A DNA stretch of 64,000 nt. Origin: Bryopsis sp. KO-2023 (Eukaryota; Chlorophyta; Ulvophyceae; Bryopsidales; Bryopsidaceae). The stretch spans positions 1,984,001-2,048,000 of the forward strand of contig BSYQ01000014.1 in the NCBI GenBank assembly GCA_030272585.1. Direction: 5' to 3'. The notes below the pieces were generated by a model, which did not search any database, was not told where the DNA came from, and saw nothing but the letters and a program-made list of their open reading frames with translations. The stretch's first letter is position 1. Each line of letters opens with the position of its first letter. The position numbers and the translations under genes are program-made. Positions 1 to 9,352 of the stretch are shown piece by piece.

Positions 1-173
1 CCTCTGTTCGCATCAGGGCTGGAAAATTGGGGAAACGTGTTCGACCGAGATCTTTCCAGTCTTTCCAGCATCTGTCGCAATTGTGGATGTATGTCGGACA
101 TTCGAAAACACCCCCCATTCATGATCCTGGTCACCTTCGTTCCGTTGAGTGCTGAGTGGAAGCGTCTTACAGT

Positions 174-281
174 CCGATCTACCTGCAGTCGCAGTTGCTG
201 TTCCGTCAAGTGCTTCAGTTTTTAGTTCCGATCTACCTGCAGTCGCAGTTGCTGTTCCGTCAAGTGCTTCAGTTTTTAGTT
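174..281. repeat. 54-bp tandem repeat, two copies
   Basis: The units 174-227 and 228-281 match by eye. Each runs from ccgatctacc to gtttttagtt. Open frames across it are repeat artefacts, not genes. Confidence 0.85.
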
Positions 282-334
282 GTTGGCACCTGCCTGTGGT
301 GTGGCGTGGAGTTTTTATGGACCAGGTGTGGAAA

Positions 335-665
335 TCGTTGATTCCAGTGGAAGCGTGGCTGGCGGCGAATTGTAACTGGGAGCGTTTGTGGAAACGCTTG
401 CTTCCAGTGGAAGCGTGGTTGGAAGCGCTGCTGGAAGCGAAGTCGCTTCCATGGAAGCGCTTCTGGAGGCGAGGCCGCTTCCATATGGAAGCGCTGCTGG
501 AAGCGAAGTCGCTTCCATGGAAGCGCTGCTGGAGGCGAGGCCGCTTCCATGGAAGCGCTGCTGGAAGCGAAGTCGCTTCCACGGAAGCATATGGAAGCGC
601 ACCGCTTCCGAGGAAGCGGTTTGGAAGCGCGCTTCCGCCTTGTGCTTCCGTGGAAGCGAAGCCTC
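335..665. repeat. Palindromic GGAAGCG minisatellite
   Basis: About 330 bases are built from gaagcg and its complement cgcttc, joined by small palindromes such as cttccatggaag and cttccatatggaag. The units alternate between a 'gctgctggaagcgaag' form and a 'ctggaggcgaggccg' form, giving a period near 60 bases. Every unit can fold on itself. It is open in several frames on both strands because the repeat lacks stop codons, so I do not call a gene here. Confidence 0.8.
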
Positions 666-855
666 CAAACATTCCGACGTCAGGCCATGACTCCCTTTCT
701 TGAGCCCCATTGCTGCGCTCTGTGAAACAAGGATATTTTTTGGTTTTTGATACAAATATTCCGCCTCTGTTGTAAATGAACGAAAATAACAGAACCATTC
801 CAAAAAAAGTTGCTTAAAAGCAAAAGCCCCTGACACACAGTTGAGTTTCTTGAAT

Positions 856-1365
856 TCAGAAAGAAGGACGGGGTAGCCGTTCGCTGAAACAAAGCCAAAA
901 CGTTATCCTCCTCATGGGACTATCAGAAGCACAAAAACACGATTTCGACGTCGATGCAGAGCCATCACTTGCCGCCGCATCCCCACCCCCAATGATTCCC
1001 ACCACCCCCGCCGCCGCCGCCACCACCACCTCCGCTGCCACCGCCGCCCCCGCCGCCGCCGCCACCACCGCAGGGGCCACCACCACCACCTCCGCCGCCA
1101 CCTCCACCGTGAGGGCCACCTCCACCACCTCCACCGCCGCCGCCACCATTGCCGCCGCCACCGCCGCCACCACCGCTGAGCAGATTGCGGCTGACTTGGA
1201 TACTTTCAGCGAGCTCTGGTAACAAAGAGAAATACAACAACAGGGTGAATTGCATGTCCATCCCGTATCGTCCATCGACGTGAGACGTTGGATTCTATTC
1301 GCACCATCAGTTTTCACCGCGGCCACAAGCAGGCTAGCGATAAGAATAAGGCCGATCGCCTTCAT
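856..1365 (-). CDS. Candidate secreted low-complexity (Gly- or Ala/Val-rich) protein
   Basis: An ATG at 1365 opens a signal-peptide-like start (MKAIGLILIASLLVAAV) followed by a short Cys-containing stretch. The frame then enters a GGT/GGC repeat at about 970-1185. In this frame the repeat reads Ala/Val. In the overlapping frame 965-1261, which also has a hydrophobic start (MDMQFTLLLYFSLL), it reads almost pure Gly with scattered Pro, His and Cys, like a glycine-rich wall protein. A small intron joining the first start to the Gly frame would be the most natural model, but I cannot place a convincing donor. The plus-strand Pro/Thr frame is a shadow. Compositional bias makes the coding call uncertain. 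Confidence 0.35.
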   Translation of the reverse strand: MKAIGLILIASLLVAAVKTDGANRIQRLTSMDDTGWTCNSPCCCISLCYQSSLKVSKSAAICSAVVAAVAAAMVAAAVEVVEVALTVEVAAEVVVVAPAVVAAAAGAAVAAEVVVAAAAGVVGIIGGGDAAASDGSASTSKSCFCASDSPMRRITFWLCFSERLPRPSF

Positions 1366-1370
1366 GGTTT

Positions 1371-1409
1371 CGTGTTTTCTTGGTAAGGCCCGTGTTTTCT
1401 TGGTAAGGC
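1371..1409. repeat. 19-base direct duplication
   Basis: cgtgttttcttggtaaggc occurs at 1371-1389 and again at 1391-1409. Nothing further is recognised around it. Confidence 0.8.
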
Positions 1410-2072
1410 TCAACGCTCGTGCTTCGACTCAAGGGATGCAAACAATCGCGGACCAAGTATCTGAGGTGGTTGAACGGAGGAGGGTATTTATTTGTGGCCA
1501 CGACAGGAAGACCCACTGCCACCTGTCCATCGTGTGGAGTTGTCGCTCTCAATCCCCGCATCATTACTTCTTTTGTGCCTATGTGTTCCATCACTTTGGA
1601 GTGATCAGAAAATCCTAGGTATAATTTCGATCATGCTTTGGTTGAGTCAAACAAACAAATCATGTAACCATGTTTGTTTGTTTATTTGGCTGAGTCAGAG
1701 CTTTCAAATGAAATCGGAGCTTTCTGGAAGTGTCAAAATTTGCATTTGCTACCAGTCAAATATTTGATAGTTGTCCTTGGGATTGGGATTGGGATTGAGA
1801 TTGAGATTGAGATTTTCCGGTGGTTAATTACCTCAAAAATGAATGAGCGAAGGAGTCTTTCGAAAAGTTTCTATTGCGCTTGTTTCAGAATCCCTGACTC
1901 TTTTTTTCTTGATGTTAAATGAGCCTGGGTGTTGTATTGTGGTGTTGATTGGAAGACGTTTCTTGTAAGCTTCCTATTTGGTCTTGAAGACTTTGGTTTC
2001 ACACTCTTATTGAAAGAGAATAATAGCTCAGAATTTAACATATCAGAACAAACAATCAAACAAAAAGCACCC
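1410..2072. other. Non-coding stretch with a hexamer repeat
   Basis: No gene is supported here. A short GGGATT/GAGATT hexamer tract lies at about 1778-1814. The stretch ends at the target site ACCC of the LTR retrotransposon. Confidence 0.5.
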
Positions 2073-2243
2073 TGTTAATATCGCCAGCCTTAGCCTTGTT
2101 TCGAACAAGTGTTTTTCTTACAGAAAATTGTTCACGGACACAATCCTACTTTCCAAACTTATACTTCAAGATCTCTCCTCTCATTAACTAATTTAGTTCA
2201 CATCTACAGAAATTAAGGCTACTCTGAAATCAAATTCCCAACA
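2073..2243 (-). repeat. 3' LTR of the Ty3/gypsy element
   Basis: A 171-bp direct repeat identical by eye to 7706-7876. It lies downstream of the polyprotein stop. Confidence 0.92.
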
Positions 2244-2333
2244 CGCTTCACCGCGCAGAAAAACTCCGATATAACGAAATTTCGCAAAGAGAAGTAAATT
2301 AGTAAAGAAAAAGAATAGAAGATCCCTCAAAGC

Positions 2334-5300
2334 CTAGTAATAATGCTTCATCTGGTTGGCATGAAGTATTAAGTAAGGCTTGCGTCCCTTTTTGACTTCC
2401 CTCGTGACTGGAGCTACCTTGAACCTTCTGCCAGAAATGTGCGTAATGATTCTGTAAGGTCCCTTCCAAATCGGTTCCAGTTTTCCCAATTCGCGCGACA
2501 GACGATCGTAATCCAGGATTAGAACTTCTTCCCCCACATAGTGATAATGCCGATTGGGAGCTGTTCGTCGTGCGTTGATCTGTTCTCTCCTTTTTGCTGT
2601 CCGATCCAAAGCTTCAGCCCATGCATCCTCTCCCGCTCGCCACAACGCAGCAGGTGAGTATTCGGTAGTGTTGTGAATCATGTTGTTGATCTGGTTCAAG
2701 GCTCTGCTGATGTGATCACTCCATTCTCCTCCCATGTCGAATTGCAGAACTCTCAGACGATCCAGTAACGTTCGGTTAAAACGTTCTATCAATCCGTTTG
2801 CTCTGTGGTGGTGCGCAGGAACGCGATCTAACCGTATTCCACGGCGGTGGGCCCAATTGGAGACCGCGGAAGACTGAAAGTAGCTGGCACCGTCGGTGAG
2901 AATCGTGTTTGGAGTGGGAGCTGCCTTGAGCCAGATGTCCAGAGTAGCGAGGATGGATTGGGTTGACGACTTCTTCAGCGGAACAGCGAATCCAAGGCGA
3001 GTAAGTCCGTCGACCAAACACATTATGTATCTGTGTCCTTTCGCATCGACAGGTAGTGGACCTATCAAGTCAATGTTAAGGCTCTCGCCGGGCCGCTTTG
3101 GGTTCGTCGGAGAGCCTAAGGTCTCTTTTTCCCTCGGTGGTGTGAAGTGTTGGCACGTGACGCATCTTTTAACGACGTCGTGGATCTCCAACAGGCTGAC
3201 GTCCCAGCCCATTTGGTGGCACTGCCACTGGAGTTTTTTTGACTTCCAGTGTCCGTCCGAGTGAAGAGCTTCCAGTGCGGAACGGGACGGCGACACCTGG
3301 ATAGGGCTGACGTCGGGGACGTTCTCCTTCGCGAACCATCGCGACAGTTGGTCAGCCCAGGGATTGCTTTCGCCTGCCAGAAACTCCACTCGCATGCGTC
3401 CAGGGGAGGGGAAGTGTGACCAAATCCAGGCGACAAGGCGAGCGGCACGGAGGTCAGACATGAGATCTGGGCCAGGTGGGTTTCGTAATCGGTGGTAAGC
3501 ACTTTGGGAGTCAGTGTATACCACGATAGGTCTGGCTCCCACCAAAGGCATGACGTCGCGCAGGGACCAAGCAAGGCACTGGAGCTCGCCTAGGAAGCTG
3601 GATGGAGTAACTCCGGTGAGCCGTTGGGAGTTGAGTGCGACGATCCTTCCGTTTTCCGGCTGTCCCGAGAAGAGAACGTAGCCCCGCCCGGTTCCAGACC
3701 AATCGACTTGGAGGTGGAACGTGGAGGTATCTTCCCTCGTAAGTGATATGTTGTTCGCCAGAATTTTCGCCCAAGCTTCTTTCGCCAATTGATCCAGTGT
3801 TTCTCCAGGAGTGTTTGGTGCCTGTGCTTGTAGGGGCTCCACATAGGCGCTGTAGCCGGGGCACACTCCGCGTGTGACATTGAAGAGCCCTAGGACTTTC
3901 CGAAGATCGCTGGGAGAGCGTATAGGAGGTAGGTTTTTTCGCTGTTGCTCCAGGAAGTGTTTTAACGAGATGCCTTCAGGTCCCAGCGTGTAACCAAGGA
4001 ATTGGACTTCCGAGCGAGCGATTTGGGCCTTCGAGGGGTTTACGCACCACCCGACCTCGCGAAGGCGTTCCAGAACTTGGCGAAGGTGGAGGTCATGCTC
4101 TGCGCGGTTTCTTCCCCCTACTAGGATATCGTCGACGAAATTTCGGGCGGCCTTCCCTTCCAAAACGGACTTCACACGCTCATGGAACAGCCCTGGTGAT
4201 GAGCTCCACCCCTGCGGAAGACGAAGGTACCAATAGCGTCCCACGTCCGTTTCGAAGCCAAAGAGTGGGCGAAGGGAGGGACACACTTCCAATTGGAAGA
4301 AACCGTCAGAGAGGTCGAGGACAGAGAACGTCGTCCATTCCGCAGGGATGGAGTCCACCACCGAACGCACATTCAGAGATGACGAACCCCAAGGAGGAGA
4401 ATAGCCATTGAGCGTTCTGAAGTCGACTGTCTTGCGGAGTTTCCCCGATGGCTTCCTCAGGAAAAGAACTGGGGAGAAATGTGCGCGCTGTCCAGGTAAG
4501 AGATGCTCCACCACTCCTTTTCGCTCCAGGTTGCCCATAAACTCAGCGATTTCGTGTTTCTCGATGCCAGTAGGATGGTATCGTCTTCCTGTCGACGACA
4601 AAGGTATTCTGTGCATAGGTACTCTCCAGTCTATTTCCCTGTGACAGATTCGAAGTCGTTTACTCCACTTGTTTTTCGGAATGTGCTGTAGGTCGTCAGT
4701 GAAGACGTCAGGAAAGCTTGATATCCAGTGCTGGAGTAGGGAGGCATCCTCAGGGGGGTTTATTCCATTTGTTTGCTCTGCTTTGTCCAGTTTGTTTTTC
4801 CCGGTTCCCGACTTTTCCTTTGTTTGTCCACAGGTGTCCTTATCCATTCGCAAGGGGAGCTGAGCAGCTGCTGGAGTTGGAGATGGAACTGCAGTCCCAT
4901 TCAGGTTTGTTTTCAAATGCTCTTCGTGTTCTCCCAGAAATGTTGCAGTTGCATGTGGATGGTGTACAACTGGAGCTGCAGAAAGATCTTCTTGTGTTTC
5001 CCTTCCAGGACTGACCCGAGAGCTTTCAGGAAGGATTCCCAGAGAAAGCTGTAAACTGCCATCTGTGAGAGGAGTGGTTGGAGCTGAAGGAGGAGAGAGC
5101 ATTCCCTGGTAGGTGAATTCTGATGATCCAGAACATTTTTTCGAAAATCCAGGAGCTGCAGAAGGTCCTGCGTTCTTTCCAGCATTTAATCCAGTGTTTT
5201 CAGAAGAAATCCCCAGGGAAGGCTGTAAACTGCCCTCCAAGTGGGGAGTCGTTGGGGCTGAAGGAGGAGAGGGAACCCCCTGGAAGGTGAATTCCGATAA

Positions 5301-7706
5301 TCCATAAGTTCCTTGCAACTCCCCAACTGATTCTCCTGAAACAGTTCCTACTGTATCCTGATGTGATTCCATTTCGTATGCCAGAACATGAACCATGGGC
5401 TGATATGTGGTAATGTCCTCTTTTGTCCTTATTGCTCCATATATGTCCTTTGCTGTGTCAGGTGTGCAATCCAAGATTGCAGGAAGAGTTGGTGTAACTG
5501 CAGAACACCCTGTATCCAGGCATGACCCAAGCGATCGTGTATAAGAGGAGGAGCCAAGAACTGAAGTAGGATTCACCTCGGAAGGAGCTGATGAACTGTG
5601 GGTAAGTGGTAGTGCTGAAACTGTCCCATAATCCAATGCACTTTTACATCCACCTTCCCCTTCGAAACATTCTTTTTCCAAATCCGAAATAGGCACATCC
5701 CACTCGTTTTGTTTCGTATCCAGTGGAGTGGGGTGATCCAACTGATGCTCAATCATAGACAAACTTCCCTCACTGATCCATGTCACCCTTGTATCTTTCT
5801 TCAGAAGTACTGCAGCTAAGCAAAGTTTGCCCGTCAGCATACGACTCTCTTGGCTCATATTATGTACTTGGACTCTGACTGCTCCATTACCTCCCAATGT
5901 GATCGTGTGAAATACATTTGTGATTTGCCCTATAGGTATCACCCCGCAGATTCCCTCTCCTGTGATGCGGAAAGGAGGAATGATCGTCTTTGACATCCGA
6001 GGTCCCAGGACAACCGAACCACCCAAAGGTATGTATATGCGCTCTTGATAAATGCGAAGTCGTTTGGCTTGATTCCGTTTGTTTGCTGCCGTGAACACAG
6101 TGACCAGTGGCTGGGATCGGAAAAGGTTGGATGTGTCGCTTGTAGGTTCCAGTTCCGACGGCGTAACTCCCTTCTCCGTGGACTCCTGTTCCGACTTCAT
6201 AACCTCCTTGGCCTTGACTCCTGCTGCCTTGATCTCCCGTGCCGACTGCATGACCTCCGTGGCCTTGACTCCTGCTGCTGTCATTTCCTGTTCCACCCTC
6301 GTGATCCCGTCGTCCAATACCTGCGCTGGAACTTCCTGTTCTGCTGTCTTCGATACCAACGCCAGCTCTAAGGGTGGAGTGTCCAGTCTGTTTTCGATCG
6401 TAGAAGGGTTGACAGAAATAGAAGTAGAGGGATCAGAGTCAGGAGGGGTAGTCGAAACACTAGGTCCCGTGGCCTCCACTGCGTCCTGGCCAGTCGTCTG
6501 CGAGTTGTCTCCGTCTCCGTCTCCGTCTCCGTCTCCGTCTCCATCATAATCTTCAGCACACAGAGTAACAGTCGACACCTCCCCTCCATTTCCAACGTGT
6601 TCAGCGTGAGGAGGTTCCACAAGGGGTGGGTAAAGTGCCTGAAGAGGCAGGTCGGCTTCAGCGATGGGTGGTGCACTTGCCACTGGGTGGGTGACCACAT
6701 GACATGCCACTGTTTTTCCGTCCACACTCCGTAAGCACTCCTTTAAACAGTCCACGCTCAATTGCCTATGGCTCAGGAAAGGCATACCCAGTATTATCTG
6801 ACGAGCGGAGGCAGCAACCACAAAGGACTCTCTACTCTCCCAAGGTCCCACTGTTATCGAAATGGGTATCACACCAACGACTTTTTCCTTCGCTCCATTG
6901 AACCCAGACAGCTCAGAAAGGGTAGACGGCTGGATTCCAAGTCCGTTTCGTTTAGCGTAAGCCAACGGTAAAACGTTTACAGTAGATCCAGAGTCGACCA
7001 ACACGTCGTGGAGCTTGGGGTCCTCCCCCAACCTTATCCTTACTCTAAGCTGCTTGTAAGTAATCGGTCCGCTGTTCCCACTGGCTGAGTTGGGGTTCGA
7101 TTCCTCTTGGGAACTCATCTCTGCAGACGAAACCGGTGGTGTAGTCGTGTTGAGGAGAGTGCAAAGTCGACGCACCAGCTCCATGTCTTCCTGACTTAAC
7201 CCACGTCGGTTTCCTCCTTTAGCTCGAAAGTCTCTTCCTCCATGCTTATGTTCCGCCGCCCACACGCTTGGTGAGCGTTTGTTTCGCCAGTCCGACAAGG
7301 TCCTCCACAGCACTTTTGCGACTTTCAACGAGTAAGAAGCTAACATGCTGGTGGTAAGTCCCAGCCCCAGCAAGCCCAAGTCTGCCGATCGATGTTTCAG
7401 GCGAGCCGTCAATAACCGTATCTTTTCTACTGTCTGTAGAAATTCCAGTGAGAACAACGGAGGTTCCTCCTTTCGTGTTTTTCGTCTCCTTCGTTCCCAA
7501 ACTAAGCTCTGGGCCGCTTCGAGTATAAGTGAAACTTTCTCCTTATCTTCTTTTGTCTCGTAACCCAGGCTCTCGTACTCCTCAACCAATTTCTGAATGG
7601 CCGTGACTTTTTCAGAAGTGGCGGGCGTTTTCCACACGAGTGGATACGCCGAGGCTTGGCATAAGGCGGATATCAGGAGTAGTGATAACACAAGCTCCGA
7701 AACCAT
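2334..7706 (-). CDS. Retrotransposon polyprotein (PR-RT-RNaseH-IN), 1790 aa
   Basis: One uninterrupted frame encodes the replication proteins of the element. The start is hydrophobic and signal-like (MVSELVLSLLLISAL); no CCHC Gag knuckle is visible. An aspartic protease motif DSGST lies at about residue 237. A long variable linker follows, with a GDGDGD run encoded by a GTCTCC microsatellite (about 6508-6542) and two diverged copies of a Ser/Pro-rich repeat (SEFTxQGxxSPPSAPTTP). Reverse transcriptase has the FVDD catalytic box at about residue 1190. RNase H begins near DWSG (about 1334). Integrase follows, with an HHCC zinc finger and the catalytic D, D, E in NIDLIGP, TDGASYF and NGLIERF (about 1544, 1603 and 1637). 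The order is that of Ty3/gypsy elements. Plus-strand frames inside are shadows. Protease, RT and IN boxes all look intact, so it is probably competent or only recently silenced. Confidence 0.93.
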   Translation of the reverse strand: MVSELVLSLLLISALCQASAYPLVWKTPATSEKVTAIQKLVEEYESLGYETKEDKEKVSLILEAAQSLVWERRRRKTRKEEPPLFSLEFLQTVEKIRLLTARLKHRSADLGLLGLGLTTSMLASYSLKVAKVLWRTLSDWRNKRSPSVWAAEHKHGGRDFRAKGGNRRGLSQEDMELVRRLCTLLNTTTPPVSSAEMSSQEESNPNSASGNSGPITYKQLRVRIRLGEDPKLHDVLVDSGSTVNVLPLAYAKRNGLGIQPSTLSELSGFNGAKEKVVGVIPISITVGPWESRESFVVAASARQIILGMPFLSHRQLSVDCLKECLRSVDGKTVACHVVTHPVASAPPIAEADLPLQALYPPLVEPPHAEHVGNGGEVSTVTLCAEDYDGDGDGDGDGDGDNSQTTGQDAVEATGPSVSTTPPDSDPSTSISVNPSTIENRLDTPPLELALVSKTAEQEVPAQVLDDGITRVEQEMTAAGVKATEVMQSAREIKAAGVKAKEVMKSEQESTEKGVTPSELEPTSDTSNLFRSQPLVTVFTAANKRNQAKRLRIYQERIYIPLGGSVVLGPRMSKTIIPPFRITGEGICGVIPIGQITNVFHTITLGGNGAVRVQVHNMSQESRMLTGKLCLAAVLLKKDTRVTWISEGSLSMIEHQLDHPTPLDTKQNEWDVPISDLEKECFEGEGGCKSALDYGTVSALPLTHSSSAPSEVNPTSVLGSSSYTRSLGSCLDTGCSAVTPTLPAILDCTPDTAKDIYGAIRTKEDITTYQPMVHVLAYEMESHQDTVGTVSGESVGELQGTYGLSEFTFQGVPSPPSAPTTPHLEGSLQPSLGISSENTGLNAGKNAGPSAAPGFSKKCSGSSEFTYQGMLSPPSAPTTPLTDGSLQLSLGILPESSRVSPGRETQEDLSAAPVVHHPHATATFLGEHEEHLKTNLNGTAVPSPTPAAAQLPLRMDKDTCGQTKEKSGTGKNKLDKAEQTNGINPPEDASLLQHWISSFPDVFTDDLQHIPKNKWSKRLRICHREIDWRVPMHRIPLSSTGRRYHPTGIEKHEIAEFMGNLERKGVVEHLLPGQRAHFSPVLFLRKPSGKLRKTVDFRTLNGYSPPWGSSSLNVRSVVDSIPAEWTTFSVLDLSDGFFQLEVCPSLRPLFGFETDVGRYWYLRLPQGWSSSPGLFHERVKSVLEGKAARNFVDDILVGGRNRAEHDLHLRQVLERLREVGWCVNPSKAQIARSEVQFLGYTLGPEGISLKHFLEQQRKNLPPIRSPSDLRKVLGLFNVTRGVCPGYSAYVEPLQAQAPNTPGETLDQLAKEAWAKILANNISLTREDTSTFHLQVDWSGTGRGYVLFSGQPENGRIVALNSQRLTGVTPSSFLGELQCLAWSLRDVMPLVGARPIVVYTDSQSAYHRLRNPPGPDLMSDLRAARLVAWIWSHFPSPGRMRVEFLAGESNPWADQLSRWFAKENVPDVSPIQVSPSRSALEALHSDGHWKSKKLQWQCHQMGWDVSLLEIHDVVKRCVTCQHFTPPREKETLGSPTNPKRPGESLNIDLIGPLPVDAKGHRYIMCLVDGLTRLGFAVPLKKSSTQSILATLDIWLKAAPTPNTILTDGASYFQSSAVSNWAHRRGIRLDRVPAHHHRANGLIERFNRTLLDRLRVLQFDMGGEWSDHISRALNQINNMIHNTTEYSPAALWRAGEDAWAEALDRTAKRREQINARRTAPNRHYHYVGEEVLILDYDRLSRELGKLEPIWKGPYRIITHISGRRFKVAPVTREVKKGRKPYLILHANQMKHYY

Positions 7707-7876
7707 GTTAATATCGCCAGCCTTAGCCTTGTTTCGAACAAGTGTTTTTCTTACAGAAAATTGTTCACGGACACAATCCTACTTTCCAAACTTATACTTC
7801 AAGATCTCTCCTCTCATTAACTAATTTAGTTCACATCTACAGAAATTAAGGCTACTCTGAAATCAAATTCCCAACA
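7706..7876 (-). repeat. 5' LTR of the Ty3/gypsy element
   Basis: A 171-bp direct repeat. Its last base on the minus strand is the A of the polyprotein ATG; the TG comes from the adjoining primer-binding site. Confidence 0.92.
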
Positions 7877-7889
7877 ACCCAAAATTTAT

Positions 7890-8320
7890 CACTAATATTT
7901 CCCACTGTCGCACACGGGTGGGACCGTCTGGCCACCCGTGTGCAACCCACAAAAAACTGTCGCACACGGGTATGACCGTCTGGCCACCCGTGTGCAACCC
8001 ACAAAAAACGGTCGCACACGGGTATGACCGTTTGGCCACCCGTGTGCAACCCACAAAAAACTGTCGCACACGGGTGGGACAGTCTGGGCATCTGGTTTTG
8101 ACATCCACGGACTGTCGCACCCGTGTGCGACAGTTCGATATCCTGTGCGACATCTGATCTCTGAGAAAGACGTCATTTCTGTGCGACAGTACGCGGATGT
8201 CAATTCCAGATGCCCAGACTGGCGCACACAGGTGCAACAGTAAAAAAGTGATATCTAACTGTTCACGACGTGTTTGCGACAGTTCAAAAAGGATCGCACA
8301 GGGGCAGATTTCCCATAGTG
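7890..8320. mobile_element. Hairpin-rich element with CACTA...TAGTG ends
   Basis: The stretch starts CACTA (7890) and ends CCCATAGTG (8320). That right end matches the right end of the 4-kb element at 37934-41938. Inside are at least three 52-bp tandem units (about 7908-8080). Each holds CGCACACGGGT facing ACCCGTGTGC and so can form a hairpin. A larger imperfect inverted repeat pairs about 8064-8115 with 8180-8230. No protein is encoded. The left end does not carry the full CACTATGGGAA and I see no target duplication, so the left boundary is uncertain. It is probably a non-autonomous relative of the larger element. Confidence 0.5.
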
Positions 8321-8421
8321 TTTCTCTTGCAGCCTCGTTTTCGCCTTAAGGCAAAATCACAAGAATGTCATTTAGAATTTGGTGGTTATCGGCAGAAAAC
8401 ATGCTCAAAGAATCTCAACAT

Positions 8422-9352
8422 CTATGTGCTGCATAGTATGTCCAGCATCCTGACTCAGGGGTAACGAATATATGTTGGATATATCGCCCGCAGCATGGAA
8501 GGAGAATCGGAAATGCTCGGATGCTTACCTTGTGGGAACGGGAGGCGGTGAAGGTGGAACAGGGGGCGTCGGTGGCAAAGGTGGGGGGGGACCTGGGGGA
8601 CTTGGAGGTGGCGACCTGGCAGCAAAGAATTACGATGAAGCTGAGTTGGAGCTCCAAGAGAGGGGGAAGAACACAAACAAATTCATCAGACACGAGCGGC
8701 TCAGAACAAGAGGCACCTCACGGTGGGGAAGGCGATGGTGCAGGTGGCATTGGCGGCGGGAACCTGGTCATCACAACGCACGCACGTGAGAGTTTGAATA
8801 GGGGTCTCTCTGGTTGCCCGCGATCAAGAGCAGCAAACTCACGGTGGGGGCGGAGGGCTTGCAGGTGGCATGGACTTGATAGGGTTCGCCTGGCCCGACG
8901 CACCGAAGTCCATGGACGTCGGCCGGAAAATGGCTCCCAGCCTTTGCTTCAACAGGTCCAAGTCCACCCTCCCGAAGGGTTTTGTGGTCTCCGCTTGGCA
9001 ATTGACGCGCGGATCTCCATTTGATTCACGACTGGGGGTCCTGACGAGCTGTGGGGATGTGCAAGTGTGGCACGCGTTCTGAGCGCTGCAATCCAAGCAG
9101 CTCCTACCAAACACGTGTTCCCCACGTTGAATCAGCATGTTGGCGATCTCGGTGGGCGTCATCAGGGGCGTTGTCTGGTTTGTCTCAAACCACAGTCTGT
9201 AGTTCGAGTCTGCGTGCAAGAAAAAACCCCGAGTCAAGGAGAGTGGATCCAGTCATACAGCATCCCTGAAGTTTGTGCCGACGGTTTCCTTCTGCGAACA
9301 CGGCACGTGAAAACAGCACTGTGGCGGTGAGCCACAGTACCCAAAGCTCCAT
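8422..9352 (-). CDS. Secreted Cys-containing, Pro-rich protein, 5 exons, 198 aa
   Basis: Exons 9352-9259, 9209-8843, 8763-8722, 8615-8529 and 8428-8422 join in one frame through consensus GT-AG introns, the first only 49 bases. The ATG at 9352 starts a clear signal peptide (MELWVLWLTATVLFSRAVFA). The mature part has a Cys cluster (CLDCSAQNACHTC, about residues 75-87) and then a Pro-rich tail (PPPS, PPAP, PPPP) spread over exons 2-4. Those exons are separated by phase-2 introns, so they could be added or lost without shifting the frame. The last exon supplies only two residues and the stop. I do not recognise the family. It resembles small secreted wall or matrix proteins with hydroxyproline-type tails, but that is inference. 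Confidence 0.72.

Larger units (their letters stand above)
2073..7876 (-). mobile_element. Intact Ty3/gypsy-type LTR retrotransposon
   Basis: Two 171-bp direct repeats, 2073-2243 and 7706-7876, are identical by eye. In the minus-strand sense each begins TGTTGGGAA and ends TTAACA, the usual TG...CA. The element is flanked by a 4-bp target duplication, ACCC (2069-2072 and 7877-7880). Next to the 5' LTR the minus strand reads TGGTTTCGGAGC, a plausible tRNA primer-binding site. The 3' polypurine tract is weak. Identical LTRs and an uninterrupted polyprotein point to a recent insertion. The domain order PR-RT-RNaseH-IN (see the CDS) places it in the Ty3/gypsy group. Confidence 0.93.

Noticed and set aside
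149-703. 184-aa plus-strand and 261-aa minus-strand ORFs at the left end
   Set aside because: Both are translations of the GGAAGC and 54-bp repeats, open in several frames at once.
1778-1814. Telomere-like hexamer tract
   Set aside because: Only a few mixed GGGATT/GAGATT units; too short and not terminal.
6045-6549. Plus-strand ORFs within the retrotransposon
   Set aside because: They are shadows of the polyprotein, with repetitive Ser/Pro or Cys/Leu composition.
7908-8080. CRISPR-like array
   Set aside because: The 52-bp units are contiguous tandem hairpins without distinct spacers, in a eukaryotic sequence.
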